DNA of 64,000 nt, taken from contig NC_031769.1 in NCBI RefSeq assembly GCF_001522545.3, forward strand, positions 148,623,361 through 148,687,360, given 5' to 3'. The stretch is from Parus major (lineage: Eukaryota > Chordata > Aves > Passeriformes > Paridae). Within the stretch, counting starts at the first letter, position 1; each line of letters starts with the position of its first letter. Below are positions 23,037 through 35,508 of this stretch, piece after piece. Under the pieces are notes generated by a model. The model saw only the letters and a program-made list of their open reading frames with translations, did no database searches and had not been told where the DNA came from. The position numbers and the translations under genes are program-made.

Positions 23037-24886
23037 AAGGGCCCGTCAGTGTTTGGGGCTGAAGAAAATCTTTGGCTGTACTTGGAAAGCAAATTCATTG
23101 TTTTTGGTTTAGATTATTTTTCTTAAAAAATAAAACAGAGAGAAACAGCCACCTTGCCCAGTACTTCTGGGCTGAAAAACCCAAATATTGATTGCACATT
23201 TCTGCTTTGGATTTTTGCTGTTATCAAAGGCAAACAAGCCAGTAGAATGCATGAATTCATGAAACATCTGGTCCTGCCACTTATGTATTCTTGCCAAAAA
23301 AAGAAGAAAAATAATGTTAGTTTAAACTTCATTCCATGTGGGTGTTTTCTTATGGTGCAGCATGCTGAAATTAGTTTTATATTGGGAATGTGTCATCTGT
23401 ACTGCGTGACATGGGCTCAGCACCCAATTTAGCTTAGTCTTGTGATGGGAGTGGTCTAAAGATGCTGGTCCAGAGCCTTGTAGGAGAGCCTAAGCTCTGA
23501 TCCTTCATCTGCCCATGACCTTGAAGAAGTTGGGGAATTTTTGCAGATGATTTTCACCCTCCTATTCTTTTCTTCCTTTATTCTGACTCAGATCTGAGTG
23601 CAATTGGCATTTTTTAGCAAACAGATGCACAGTGCTGAGCACCAGCTCTCCCTGAGCTGTGATGATGGCTCTTAGCAAGACTGGATGGAAATAGTTGTAA
23701 TAATCAATAAATGCTCCAGTGGTAGGTATGATTAATGTCTGGTCCTGGAGTTACTTCTCTTTTAGGAAAAGAATCATCCCACAGATGGTGACACCCTGGC
23801 ATTTACTCTAGAAAGAGAGGGAATGTCCAGCATTGAAGGAGGCAGGTGGGTGGCACAGAGAAAATAACTCTGGTGGCCCAGTGTAGGTTTTCAGTGCTTC
23901 AGTGATAAAATACTTTGTGCCTTGAGGATGCCTCTATCCATCACACTGATTACTCCATTTGCTGCCTGCCTAATACTGAATTTTTCAGCCTAAATCAAGA
24001 AAGGAGCAAAGTTCATCCTTTGCTGCTAAGCTGCAAAGGTGGGGTCACTCCTCAGCTGACCTGAAGGGCTCTGATTTTACACCAGGGTGAGCAAGGACAA
24101 AAGTGGGTTGGTCCTAATAATAATTTGCCTCATGGAGAAAGTCTCCATTCCGTCTCCTGAAGTTGCTGTCACCTCTGTGACGCTCCATTTGTGGAGGTGA
24201 AAATGCTGGGCTGATCTTGTTTGTGCTCTGGTCGTGGCTGGGGCATCTGCTGCTGCTCTGGATGGGAGCCAAGGGTGGGCAAGTCAAGGTTATTCTCTGA
24301 TAATGGATCCGCACTCCTCACTTGTGCATCAGCACAGCTGGAGGGGGTTCAACAAAGGAGCTGGAGAGACCATTAAGAGGAGTGAGTCCAGACTGAAAAT
24401 TCTTGTGCACTACTCAGAAATCTTTACTGACAGCACTGTGAGAGGCAGGGAAGCTCAGCTTTGGGCAGATCAGGTAATGACAGGGATTCATTTGCCAGCA
24501 CATATGTCCTAGGACGTGCCGTTCCCCAGGCTCGGTTTGATCATAACCCTCATTACTGTATCTGGGACATCCACTGCAGTAAATGGTTTGCTGATCTCTT
24601 TGTGCCACGAGCTCTGTCTCTCAGATCTGGTTGGAGCTGACTGACTGTGAGCAGCAGAGGAACTCGGCTCTCATGTCCCGTGTGAGGCAGTGAGTAACTC
24701 CAGCTGTCCCCAGTGGAGACGCTCACTTCTCAGCGAGTCACCCTGAGCTCCCTTCTGAGCCAACAAAGAGCTGCTCCAGGGGGTGTGTGGTGGGTGTGAG
24801 GGCAGGCACTGATCGATCCCAAAATAGGCCTTGGAGGGAAGGAGTCAGGATCTTTAGCAAGGAAACTGGATAGTGGATGTGGAGGA

Positions 24887-24911
24887 TGAGGTTATGGGTG
24901 ACATAACCTCA
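24887..24911. repeat. Perfect 10-base inverted repeat with 5-base loop
   Basis: TGAGGTTATG (24887-24896) and CATAACCTCA (24902-24911) are exact reverse complements separated by GGTGA. It could form a hairpin or bind a dimeric protein; no known element is assigned. Confidence 0.7.
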
Positions 24912-27269
24912 GTTTGAGCGCAGCTTTGCACTGGCTCTTACTAAATGATTATCTTTGGGATGAAATGGGGTACCAAGGTCAGCCCTGAAGCCACCTGACC
25001 TCGCTCTCCATGGCTGCTCTCCATCCACTTTCCAAGAGAGGTTTTTCTGTGGGATCAGTCCCTGAGGACAAGAGCCCCAGAGCACTGCAGGCAGAGCGTT
25101 CCTAAAGCCTCTGCATCCCCGAGTATTCCTCCACTGCTGAAACCGTGGCTTTCCACAGCACTAAAGCAAGCAAAGAAATCAATAATTAACATTGAAAAGA
25201 GGCTCTCAGTAAGTCTAAACCTTTGGGAGGTTTCCCCTTTCACGATTGCTGAGATTTGCTCTCACATCACTGACAGCAAGTCCTCAGGTTATTCTCCTGC
25301 TGCCCCCTCTTCATGATCATCCTCAGGCCCTGCCTTTTTTTGCTCCCTTCCTTTCAAGCCTGACCTCTTATTACAAAGAATCCACCTGGAATCTTCCTTA
25401 CCCACACCTTCCCATGCCTATTTTAATTTGGAGCTGGGCTCAGCGATGAGCTCTGTCTCGCAGCAGGACAGGGAAGATGTTTCTTCATCTGGGGTTAACG
25501 AGATCCAGCCCTGTGAGAAGCGTGGAGCTTGTGCTGACACCCCTGGTTCTGTTCACACGGTTTGGACAGGCCCTGGAAGATTTTCAGCCTCATCGCCTGT
25601 GATTTTCACACTGCAGGAAGGGCTGGTGGGCACAGCTCACACCAGTGCCCAAACCTCTCCTTCCTTCCTCAGCAGCCACCACCTGCAACATAGCATGGGG
25701 GGCTGGTGTGGCTTAGAAAATAAAAAAAAATAAGGTTTTTTAAAATCCCTTGCATGGGCTGATTTGCTGTGAGGACCCACAGGCTGCCGTGCTGTCACAG
25801 GAGGGGTGATGCAGGATAAATGCCAGGGGTGCAAGTTAAAGCCCTCACAGCAGCTGTGCACGGGGAGCTGTATCCTTTGGGGAATTTCTGAGACCTCAGT
25901 GAGCCAAAATCATCCTGGGCTGGCCCTGAGAGGGGAGTTTTGGCCTCCCCCACATCGGCACCAGCAATATTGCAATGTGTGGTGAGTGATTCTGCTCATT
26001 ATCCAGATGAAAACCAACTGCCAGGAAGAAAATCAGGGACAAGTTTGAATTTGGATCCATGAGGGGGGCCCAAAGGATGGAGCAACCCCTGAACTGTCAG
26101 AAAAGAGGCACAAGGATGGTGACTCCTGGCAACAGCCTGCCCTGAGGTCTGGTTAAGCTGCCTGCAAAGCCCCAGCCCTTGGCTCTGCCCCTGCAGCTGA
26201 GTCACCAGCCATCCCTTTTGTTTGCATTCAGTGTAGATCTTGTTAATTGGCTCTTTCATTCCTCTAATTAAATGTAAATGCAGAGTGGATCATTAAACAG
26301 GGATACAGGAGCCCTCTCTGAACAAAGCAGGTTTCAGCCGGAGGAGGAAGCACAGGAATCAGGTTTTCCTCTGGAAAACCTTTCACTCCAGGTCTCTCTG
26401 GTACAGGTGGTTTCCATCCCAGAGGAGCTTCCCTGCTCTTTTGCTGCTGAAGGCCTCCTCCTGTGGGTGTGAAAGGGATTTCCTGGTGACAACGGGATGC
26501 TCCAGGGCCAGAAGCAATGAGCCAAACCTGGCTGTCTTCCCTCTGCTCTGCAATCTAGTGTGTTCCCTAGTCCTCCCTCCTGAGTCTTCCAGATTTCCCT
26601 GATTGGATGCGGCATCTCCAGGGAGGTTTGGAGCAACTTCTTGGGGCATCTTTTGGGCTCTGCCGGCCCTACACTGTGCCAGCTCAGGTGTGATGGTGTT
26701 CACAGCCTGGCTTAGTCCTGGCAGCATCCTGCTGGCCAGGATGGAGGAGGGTTAAGAATTCCTTGCTGCTGGAGCTGTCTCTGATGCCTTGTGCTTGGCG
26801 GAGCACTGACGCAGCCGCGCAGCGTGGCCGGATCTGTGGGCGATGGGAACAGATGGCATTTGCTCCTCTGAAAGCAAAGCTCTCCCCTCTCCCAGGGAGT
26901 AAAGCGATGTTTTCTTCCCTGCAGGGCTCAAATCTGTCCCTGGTGTGCTGCTCTTGGCCACCTTGGGGCAAAAAAGGGAAGGGTTTTTCTCCCGCTGCTG
27001 ATCAGTGTTGGGGGCCCTGGATCCTGCTGGAAGCAGGGGGTGTGGGGGCTGGCTGGAGCGGGGTGTTTGTCCAGGATGTTTTTCCGGGGATCAGCAGATA
27101 TTCTGAATGAACAAGAGTGACCTGCCCCAAACCTGAGTGGACTTCAAGGAGCTGAACTTGGCAGCTGGACACTCAGTCTATGAACAGCTGGATCAGCGTT
27201 TTGGAAAAAGTTGGGATTTGGAATCCATTTAGAGATGGGACACGTAGATTTCTAGCATTGTAGGGATAG

Positions 27270-27475
27270 AAAGGATGAATTCCAGAGGATGAATTCCTTC
27301 CCTGTGAGGGTGGTGAGGCCCTGGCACAGGTTGCCCAGAGAAGCTGGGGCTGCCCCACCCTAAGAAGTGCTCAGAGCCAGGTTGGACAGGGCTTGGAGCC
27401 ACCTGGTCGAGCAGAAGGGGATGGAATGAGATGATCTTTAAGATCTTTTCCAACCCAAACCATTCCATGTTCCTA
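27270..27475 (+). repeat. CR1 LINE 3' fragment
   Basis: Forward copy: CCCTGTGAGGGTGGTGAGGC, GGCACAGGTTGCCCAGAGAA, GATGATCTTTAAGATCTTTT and CAACCCAAACCATTCCATGT. A short repeat of GGATGAATTCC marks its left edge. Confidence 0.9.
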
Positions 27476-27749
27476 TGGGCACATCTCCCCAAAGCACGGA
27501 GGTGCAGGGAGAGGGCAGGTGATGCATACACAGCAGAGTTCTGCGGATCCAGGTGATTTCCAGTGGGTGCACGGAGCCAGGGGGATAAAAAGGGTCTGGG
27601 ATGCTGGGTTAGAGGATTAAAAGCATGTCTGAAGCTGTGTGTTCATCTTTGGGGTCACCCCATGAAGTCTGGGGACAGCAGGAAGGGACAGAACATTTAC
27701 CACGACCAGTTTAGGTCAATGTGGTTGTGGGGCCTCACTGGGAGAGACA

Positions 27750-27796
27750 ACTCTGCCCTCCCAAATGCCACAGCTCTGCCCTCCCAAATGCCACAT
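27750..27796. repeat. 23-base tandem duplication
   Basis: CTCTGCCCTCCCAAATGCCA starts at 27751 and again at 27774. Confidence 0.9.
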
Positions 27797-28674
27797 CTCA
27801 GCCCAGGACAGAAGTTGCCATTTGGTTAAACGCAGCCACGCTGCAGAAGAAATGAGTTTGTCACATTGAATCAAGGCAGCAGGAAGAATTCCCAGACCCC
27901 CACGATGACTCTGGACCTGTGCAGTGTCCCCTTCAGCGCTCCTCATCCCGGGAAGCCACAATCCCCTCCTGCAAGCCTGGTCCTGTGTCACAGCCCATGA
28001 GGTTCCCTGGACCGAGGGGTGAGCTCAGGTCATGGGGAAGGGACTGGCTGGTCGGGTTTCTTTCTCTCCAGGATCTGGGGCGGTTTTTCCTCCGCTTTGC
28101 TTCCTCCCGCGACGTGCTGGCCCCAAGGGGGCTTTGCTGCTGTGCTCTCGCATGGCCTGGTGGGATAATTGTCAGGGGGGTGAGGAGCCCAGGGAGGATC
28201 CACGGTGCTGTGGAGAGCTCTCCCAGCTTCCAACCTGGAGGGGAACGGCGGGGGAGGAAGCAGTTGACCTTTTTTTCTGCTCAGCTGTGCCCTGCTCCTC
28301 CGAGCAGATGCTGCTCTCACTCCAGGAGATGCAACCACCAGGAGCTGAGCTCTGGAGCCAGGGCTCTGCAAGCACAGCCTCTCCGAGGTCGCTGCTGATG
28401 GGATGTGGTGTCCAACCCCTTCCATGTGGAGGACTGAATGGATTTTATACCCCTCAAGTGACTCTCCTTGGTCTCACTGCAGTCATAACACAGGAAAGGG
28501 ACTTCTGGTCTCTGCCCATGGATGCCCAGCATGTGTTTGGGCAAGAAATTTAATGCCTCAGTTTCCTCACATGAAGAAAAGATTTCAATATCTTTAAGGC
28601 TTTTGGAGAGAGATTAGTAGGAAAAATCAATCTTTTTCTTTCTTTCTTATTTTTGGTGTCTTTTTCTCCTTCAT

Positions 28675-28930
28675 AGTCACAGAATCATTGAATCATTAAG
28701 GCTGGAAAAGACTCCAAGATCATCAAATCCAACCTTCAACCGATCACCACCTTGCCCACTGAACCATATGGCGAAGTGCTAGGTCTGCTCAGTTTTTAAG
28801 CGCTCCCAGGGATGGTGACTCCACCTGTTCCAATGTTCAACCACTCTTTCAGTCAATGAGTTTTTCCTGTTCCCCAGCCTGAACCTTCCCTAGTTCAAGG
28901 CCATTTTGCCTTGTCCTGTCACTGGTCAGG
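28675..28930 (-). repeat. CR1 LINE 3' fragment
   Basis: Reverse copy of the AAGGCTGGAAAAGACTCCAA subfamily: ATCATCAAATCCAACCTTCA, CAGGGATGGTGACTCCACC, TGTTCCAATGTTCAACCACT and GCCTTGTCCTGTCACTGGTC. Confidence 0.9.
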
Positions 28931-29163
28931 GCTGCTTTCCTCCCTTTCTTTTCTTTCTTCTTTTCCTTGCAATTCCCACCTGCCCAGAAATGCCTACTCC
29001 CATCCAGGACTAGTGGAAGTGTCCTCTAAACCTGCAGAGGGCAAGAGGACCAAGGAAGAATTCTGCTGCTCCACTGCCTCAGGTACCATGAGATGGACTT
29101 TTTACTGACCCATTCCCAGGAGTCCAAGTGCAAGAACAGAAATGTTTCTTTTCTTTCCAGAGC

Positions 29164-29420
29164 CTCAGATGGATATTTGGGAAGAAATTCTTCCCTGTGA
29201 GGGTGGGGAGGCCCTGGCACAGGGTGCCCAGAGAAGCTGTGGCTGCCCCATCCCTGGAAGTGTCCAAGGCCAGGCTGGATGGGGCTTGGAGCAACCTGGG
29301 GTAGTGGAAGGGGTCCCTGCCCACGGCAGAGGGTTGGAATTAGGTGATAATCAAGGTCCCTTCCAACCCAAACGAGATGATCCCTTTCAGCCCAAGCCAT
29401 TCCATGATTCTATGATTCAC
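29164..29420 (+). repeat. CR1 LINE 3' fragment
   Basis: Forward copy: TTTGGGAAGAAATTCTTCCC, CATCCCTGGAAGTGTCCAAG, CAACCCAAACGAGATGATCC and CCATTCCATGATTCTATGAT. A second, duplicated tail is listed next. Confidence 0.93.
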
Positions 29421-29462
29421 ATCACAGAACTTTCATTCTATGATTCACATCACAGATCTTTC
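29406..29462. repeat. 28-base duplication at a CR1 end
   Basis: TCTATGATTCACATCACAGA followed by a short variable end occurs twice in tandem, one copy carrying the last bases of the CR1 tail. Confidence 0.8.
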
Positions 29463-30287
29463 ATTTCCTTTTGAACCTTCTACTAATTCCTAATTAGACA
29501 TGGGAGGTTATTTTCACCCACTTGAAAAGTTTTGTCTTAAATTTCCTGCCCTTTTATTTCTCCAAACCCATTAAAAATCTTCTCCTAACTCCCCCAGCAC
29601 TGACACACTTCCAGTTCTTGTCTTCCTGCTCCCCCTCAAAATGGGTCTAGCAGGAGTGTCCCACACAGAACATTGAGTTCTAACATTTCCCTCTTTTATT
29701 TAAAAACACAGAAAAACCCAGATGCTTCTATGAAAAATTCGTCTTTTGGTCAGGAAGCAACTTAGATATTTTAACAAAAAGAGTTTTTGGGGAACTCTCA
29801 CCATCAGATGCTCTGATGAAGCATCTTTGACGTCTTGGTTCTGCTGTTCTGCTGTCACTGGATTTCATGGCGGGGTTTTGTGTATTTGTTTTGTTTCATT
29901 TTTCCTGCTTCTCTATCACAGAGGTGCTGGAAAACCATCTCCAGCCTGGAGATCCTGATTACCTGGGGTATGAAAGTTCTGCAGCAATGGCTGCTGGAGA
30001 GCAGCTTTCCCAAAACCACTGTCAATTGGAAACTGGGGTGTTCCACATCAAAATCATCTGCACTTCTGTGCTGGGTTAAAAAAACCTTTATATTCCTTCT
30101 TCCAGCACAGCTGTGTTGTGTGGCTGCTCTGTGAACCATGAGAAAATGAAGTTCAGGAAAAATAATTCATATTATTCATTACTTATGAAACCCTTGCTCA
30201 TCTTCTAAGGTCTTGGTAGCTCTCCCATTTGTGAATTTTTAGCCCCCACCAATGGTGTTATTTCAGGATATTTATTTGTTTGTTTAA

Positions 30288-30548
30288 AGGCATGTAGTGA
30301 AAGGACAAGGGGGAATGGCCTTAAGATGAAGGAGGGCAGGTTTAAATTGGATACAAGGAAGAAATTCTTCCCTGTGAGGGTGGTGAGGCCCTGGCAGAGG
30401 TTGTCCAGAGAAGCTGTGGCTGCTCCATCCTTGGAAGTGTCCAAGGTCAGGTTGGACAGAGCTTGGAGAAGCCTGGGATAGTGGATGATGTGTTGGAACA
30501 AGATTTAGGTCTCTTCCAACCCAAACCATGCTGGGATTCCATGATTCT
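30288..30548 (+). repeat. CR1 LINE 3' fragment
   Basis: Forward copy: GGCATGTAGTGAAAGGACAA, GAAGAAATTCTTCCCTGTGA, GAAGTGTCCAAGGTCAGGTT and TTCCAACCCAAACCATGCTG. Confidence 0.92.
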
Positions 30549-31133
30549 CTGCTGGCTGGGGATTTGGGAAATGGTTTAGAACTTCTACCTGAAAAGCACA
30601 GTCCAGATGGAGCCCAGGGTAGCCTGGGGAGGGCCTGTGGGTGTTCCAGGCTGGGTGAGTTGGAGGGCTCGCTAGACAGGGAATGACTTATTCTTCCCAC
30701 TTGTCCCCAGCCTGAACGGTGTTCCTGTAAACTGATGCACAGAGAAACAGCACCAGTCACAGCTGAAAGTGTGCACCATTCCTACAGATTCCTGTCATGA
30801 CAACTGCAGGTCTGCTTTCCATGTTGCCTCTTCGCCCCTCCAAAATTAGCTGCTGCTGTTCCTCAGACAGGGTGGGGATGCAAAAACTCTGGCTGGACAA
30901 GTCTGTCCCCAGAGCAAGTCTGAAATGTTCTGTAACAATGATGGCCAACCTTTTTAATGTGCTACATCAAAACTCAAGAACCAGAACCATCCCTAGGCAG
31001 GAGCTACTCAACCCATCCCTAATCCTTACCCAGTCCATCCCTAATAATCTGTTCTCCAAAACCAGTGAGGGAGCTGACACATCCAGATTTATTCCTGTGT
31101 CTTGTGGGTGTTTGGGATTACAAAAAGTTTCCT

Positions 31134-31258
31134 CAGGTTGGATGGGGCTCTGAGCAACCTGGGCTGGTGGAAGGTGTCCCTGTCCGTGGCAGGGGGAATG
31201 GAATCACATGGTCTTTAAGTGGAGTTAGATGGTCTTTAAGGTCCCTCCCAAACCAGGT
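31134..31258 (+). repeat. CR1 LINE 3' tail with internal duplication
   Basis: Forward tail: GGATGGGGCTCTGAGCAACC, GGTGGAAGGTGTCCCTGTCC. The ATGGTCTTTAAG block near the end occurs twice (about 31207 and 31229). Confidence 0.85.
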
Positions 31259-31934
31259 GCTCGCTGTGGGGTCACCACACCTCGAGTGCTTTTTTCACAG
31301 CCTCTCATGCAGAGAACATCTGAAAGCTGACACGGGAGGAGCCCCCCTTCTCTGCCATGAAATCCTTGCTGGAAACTGTCACTGCCTCGGAGTTTGAGCT
31401 GCTGAACTTAAAAAGGAACAAAGGAGTTGTTTGCAGGATACACGTCGGGAAGAGATCAAACCTGACAACTCAGCTACAGAGCCTTCCCCAGGCGAGGAGA
31501 ATATACAGAACTGAATTCTATTCTATTTTCCCGCTTCCCCAGCTGCTGGAGGAAGGATCATCTCCAGAGTTCCTGGGTTTTAGCCCTGCTCTGCAGACAC
31601 CCACTAAACAACCTCTCTCTAGTTAGTGAGGTCGCTCAGCACTCATCCTTCATGGTCATGGCTTGATCATCAGGTGGGGACTGGGGGGAAATGCCTGTTG
31701 GAAGGAGTCTTTCCCAGTCTCAGCATTCCAGCTGGGAAGGAGGGAGAGGGATAGTGCTGGGTCAGTACTCCTCGTGATTGCTCAGGACCAGTCAGGAACA
31801 GCCAGAGCTGCACTGCTCTGGGGGTTTGTAAACAGGGGGGTTTATTATCCTTGAAATTCCTTCTTTTTAGAGATGTGTCTCTTTTGACTTCCAGAGCAAT
31901 GCAGCCTCCCCTTCCTGCTGCACCTGTAAACTCC

Positions 31935-32400
31935 NNNNNNNNNNNNNNNNNNNNNNNNNNNNNNNNNNNNNNNNNNNNNNNNNNNNNNNNNNNNNNNNNN
32001 NNNNNNNNNNNNNNNNNNNNNNNNNNNNNNNNNNNNNNNNNNNNNNNNNNNNNNNNNNNNNNNNNNNNNNNNNNNNNNNNNNNNNNNNNNNNNNNNNNNN
32101 NNNNNNNNNNNNNNNNNNNNNNNNNNNNNNNNNNNNNNNNNNNNNNNNNNNNNNNNNNNNNNNNNNNNNNNNNNNNNNNNNNNNNNNNNNNNNNNNNNNN
32201 NNNNNNNNNNNNNNNNNNNNNNNNNNNNNNNNNNNNNNNNNNNNNNNNNNNNNNNNNNNNNNNNNNNNNNNNNNNNNNNNNNNNNNNNNNNNNNNNNNNN
32301 NNNNNNNNNNNNNNNNNNNNNNNNNNNNNNNNNNNNNNNNNNNNNNNNNNNNNNNNNNNNNNNNNNNNNNNNNNNNNNNNNNNNNNNNNNNNNNNNNNNN
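31935..32400. other. Assembly gap (466 N)
   Basis: Unbroken N. Nothing can be said of its content. Any exon or repeat hidden here is invisible, and the stated size may be an estimate. Confidence 1.
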
Positions 32401-32989
32401 GCAGGGTGACAATCCCTTCGTTTGCGGAGGGTAAGGAAAAGGGAAGGCCAGGATGCTGGCAGGAGGTTGCCAAACTTTTCTACCCCACTCTAAAAAATGA
32501 GCCCTGATCTAAGCAGAATATTGAAACCTCAATTCTAGCTCCTCTCAGCTGAAGGAGCTTTGTGAGGTGATCATTATTGTTTTCCCATCAGGTTCATTGA
32601 GATGTAGGGTGATGTTAGACAAAGTGACCATTTCTCCTCTCCAGTGTCCCAGCTGAACAGTCTAACTGGTGCTAAGGACGGGCTTTAGGGACAGACTGGC
32701 CCTTCCTCATCCTACAGGTAGACTGATCTCATTCAAAATGTTTTTTTGGAGGTTTTGGAGGCTGCAGCCTGTTTGGGATACCTCACAAGGAGCAGGACAA
32801 TTTCTTCCCCTGCTTCTGAGCTCTGGGCCTGGGGCCATCCTCAAGCCCGGAATGATCTGCATCGATCCTCCTCCCCCGGATGCCACAAAGGTTCCCCTTT
32901 GCAGATCGTTGTCTCCTTGGTAACTGAACTACATCAAATCACAGCGGGCTGGAGCTCATCAGCCTGCAGAGCCCGAGCTGTGAGAGGGG

Positions 32990-33172
32990 AAGGAGGGGGA
33001 AGGATGAGGAAGAAGGATAGGGAAGGATGGGGAAGGATGGGGAAGGATAGGGAAGGATGGGGAAGGATGGGGAAGGATAGGGAAGGATGAGGAAGAAGGA
33101 TAGGGAAGGATGGGGAAGGATGGGGAAGGATGGGGAAGGATGCGGAAGGATGGGGAAGGATGGGGAAGGATG
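32990..33172. repeat. Decamer minisatellite, unit GGGGAAGGAT
   Basis: About 18 units of GGGGAAGGAT and near variants (AGGGAAGGAT, GAGGAAGAAGGAT). The strand is almost pure purine with a T every ten bases. Open frames through it are repeat artefacts. Confidence 0.95.
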
Positions 33173-35115
33173 AAGGAAGCCTTGGTCTGGCTCATGAGGA
33201 GCATCACACAGACAGACCCACTGGGATTTTTCCCAGCTCCTGCTGCAGCTCCGGTGTATGACAGGTCTAACAGCTCACCCACCCCTTCCTCACATTCTCT
33301 GAGGAAAACTTTGCTGTCTCCAGGCACTACCCCATCCACTCCTGATGGATCCCACAAATCTGTCTCCAGCTGTTTTGAGCCCTACCTGCTCCTCCACAAA
33401 ACTTGGTTATGGGGAGCAGGGGACACGGCCCAAAATTAAACCCATGGTATATGTTTAATTCTCCCCTCTGGCTGTGGGTGAAGGTGCTCCTGTGGGGGTC
33501 TTGGTTGGGTATTTTGTGTTTTCTTCCCTCCCCCTTTTCGGTGTAACTTTGGTCTTCTTTCAGCGTCCCTGGGCTGTTTGCTTTGCCAGCAAGTCTGGAA
33601 GGTCTGGCTAATTTTGGCTTTAAATCAGAATCAGCAGAGGAAAATGGTACAAAACACCAAAGAGTGGTTTATCCCTGACAAAATTAATCACCCTGCTCCA
33701 GGCATCTTTTTCATTCTTTCTTCACTCCAGGTCTTCTTTCCTTCTCACTGACCTTTTCTCCTCTTTCCCTTCCAAGTGGGCCCCAGCCCAAAAATCACCT
33801 TGCAGACCCTGTCACCCAGATAGTCAAAGTCTGAAAACTCCGAGGAGACAAAAAACCACAACCCAAACATCTCAAACTTGAGTGAGCATGCAGTGATCCC
33901 AATTCCTCCATCTTTGGAAGTCTGGGCAGAAAAAATCTTATCAAAAGAGTGCTTTGCTTTTAGCATATTAGTATATTTTTCATAAATATTTATATATTTG
34001 GGTTATTTTAATTTATTTTTTTTCCTGGCAGTGACTTCAAGGGGTAGAAGTCAGTATGGGCAGAGGCATTTAGAAGCTCAAGGAACCAAAGTCCCAACTC
34101 CTCCCGATGCAATTCCTTTACAAACAGCACCAGTTGTACTTTTGGAAGGACATCATTAGACAAGTATTTTCCCTCCAGCCCCTGGCAAAAAGTCAACATT
34201 TGCATTTAAATAGTTCTTTTGCTACCAAACAGAGGCATGTTACAGAATAGCTTCTCGGAGATAAAGATTCCTTTAAGACAGAGAGAGAGAGGGGGGAAAT
34301 CTTAACCTCAGTGAAAGCCCAGCCCATTTCCCATGTGCTGTCAGCAGAGGAGAGGTTATTTATGCCTCCCAGAGTGTGCCCGCTGAGATATAATCTACTG
34401 CTCTCAGGAGCCTCTGCTTGCTGGAGGTGGAATTATAAGAATTAAAAATTACAAGCGTAAAACAAGGCCAGTCGAAAATGAAGTATTACCCAGTGGGTGT
34501 AAATAATTCACGGGCAAAATAACCCTCCTGGGTCCCCCATTGATTCATCCCACTCCACGGATGTAGAGAGGAATAATCTGTTGGAGGGGCGTTGGAAAAC
34601 CTCCACGGTGCTTTCAGGGGGCCAGGGTGGTTTCTGAGGGGCTTTGGGCCATGAATGGCTCTGTGGGGAATGATCAGTGACGACACAAAATGGACTTTCC
34701 TCTGATATTAAAACCTTTCTTAGAGCTGGCTGAAAAGAAAACACCATTTGGAGAGGGAAAAAAAAAATATAATAAAAAAAAAATCATGTTTTACTACTTG
34801 CTCCAAGCAGGGAGCACCAGTAATTTGCCCTGCATGTGCAGAGATCCCTGAAGGACCCATCAAAACCTCCTCTGGCAAATATTTGCCTTTCAGCACGATC
34901 AAATCCCTTTCCAAAGGAAAAGCCTGGCATTTAGGAAAGGTTTTTCTAAGTCTGCTGAGTGCGGGTTGGCTCTGAGGTTAGAGGTGGAGAGTCAGGAGGG
35001 ATGACAAGGACCTGCAAACCCCACAGGAGCAATGTTTGGGATCATAGTGGAAAAGCTGGGATGGGAGCTGGCTGGTTCCTGAGAGGAAGGATGCTCTCAC
35101 CTCTTTTCTGAGTGC

Positions 35116-35340
35116 CAGAAACTCTCCAACATTTTTTTTTTATTTTTTATTTTTTAAGTGTTAGAGAATCAAGGCATTACTTTATTCTGACCAGTATGTA
35201 CAACAGAAATCATTTCACCCACACTTTTCCCGGGTTGTGCAGAGAAAATCCTTCCATCACACGTGAATTTTACTGTCTTTTTCACACACTTACATAGTCA
35301 AAACCCTGTGAAATTCACCAGTTCATTGGTCCCAAGTTGC
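35116..35340 (-). mobile_element. Endogenous retrovirus LTR-like fragment, copy 2
   Basis: Reverse orientation relative to copy 1 (16449-16657). On the minus strand it reads CTTGGGACCAATGAACTGGT, GATTTTCTCTGCACAACCCG, AATAAAGTAATGCCTTGATT and GTTGGAGAGTTTCTGG. The TATAAAAT of copy 1 is TATGTAAG here, and an A-rich stretch of about 25 bases replaces a short segment before the shared 3' end. The AATAAA complement is at 35181-35186. The copy probably extends toward 35590, but copy 1 offers no match there. Confidence 0.5.
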
Positions 35341-35476
35341 ACATTTCTTGGTATTTGTGTTCCTATTGGTTATTGATCCCTTTGCCTTCGATGTTAATTA
35401 GGTTCCCATTCTAGTTCTCTTTCCTCTTTTCCCAGACCAGGTGTCTCTGACCATGCCATGGGTGATGTTTGGAGTT

Positions 35477-35508
35477 GATGTTCATTAATGGTCATTAATG
35501 GTCGTTAT
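35477..35508. repeat. Short TCATTAATGG tandem repeat
   Basis: Two exact TCATTAATGG units followed by a diverged TCGTTATTTT unit. Confidence 0.7.

Noticed and set aside
28030..28553. Overlapping frames of 131-173 codons with an acceptor-like TTTCTCTCCAG
   Set aside because: Moderately CpG-rich but the frames on both strands are equally open, no domain is recognisable and no matching donor stands out.
33110..33439. Repetitive peptide frame (GWGRM/KDREG pattern)
   Set aside because: It is produced by translating the ten-base minisatellite.
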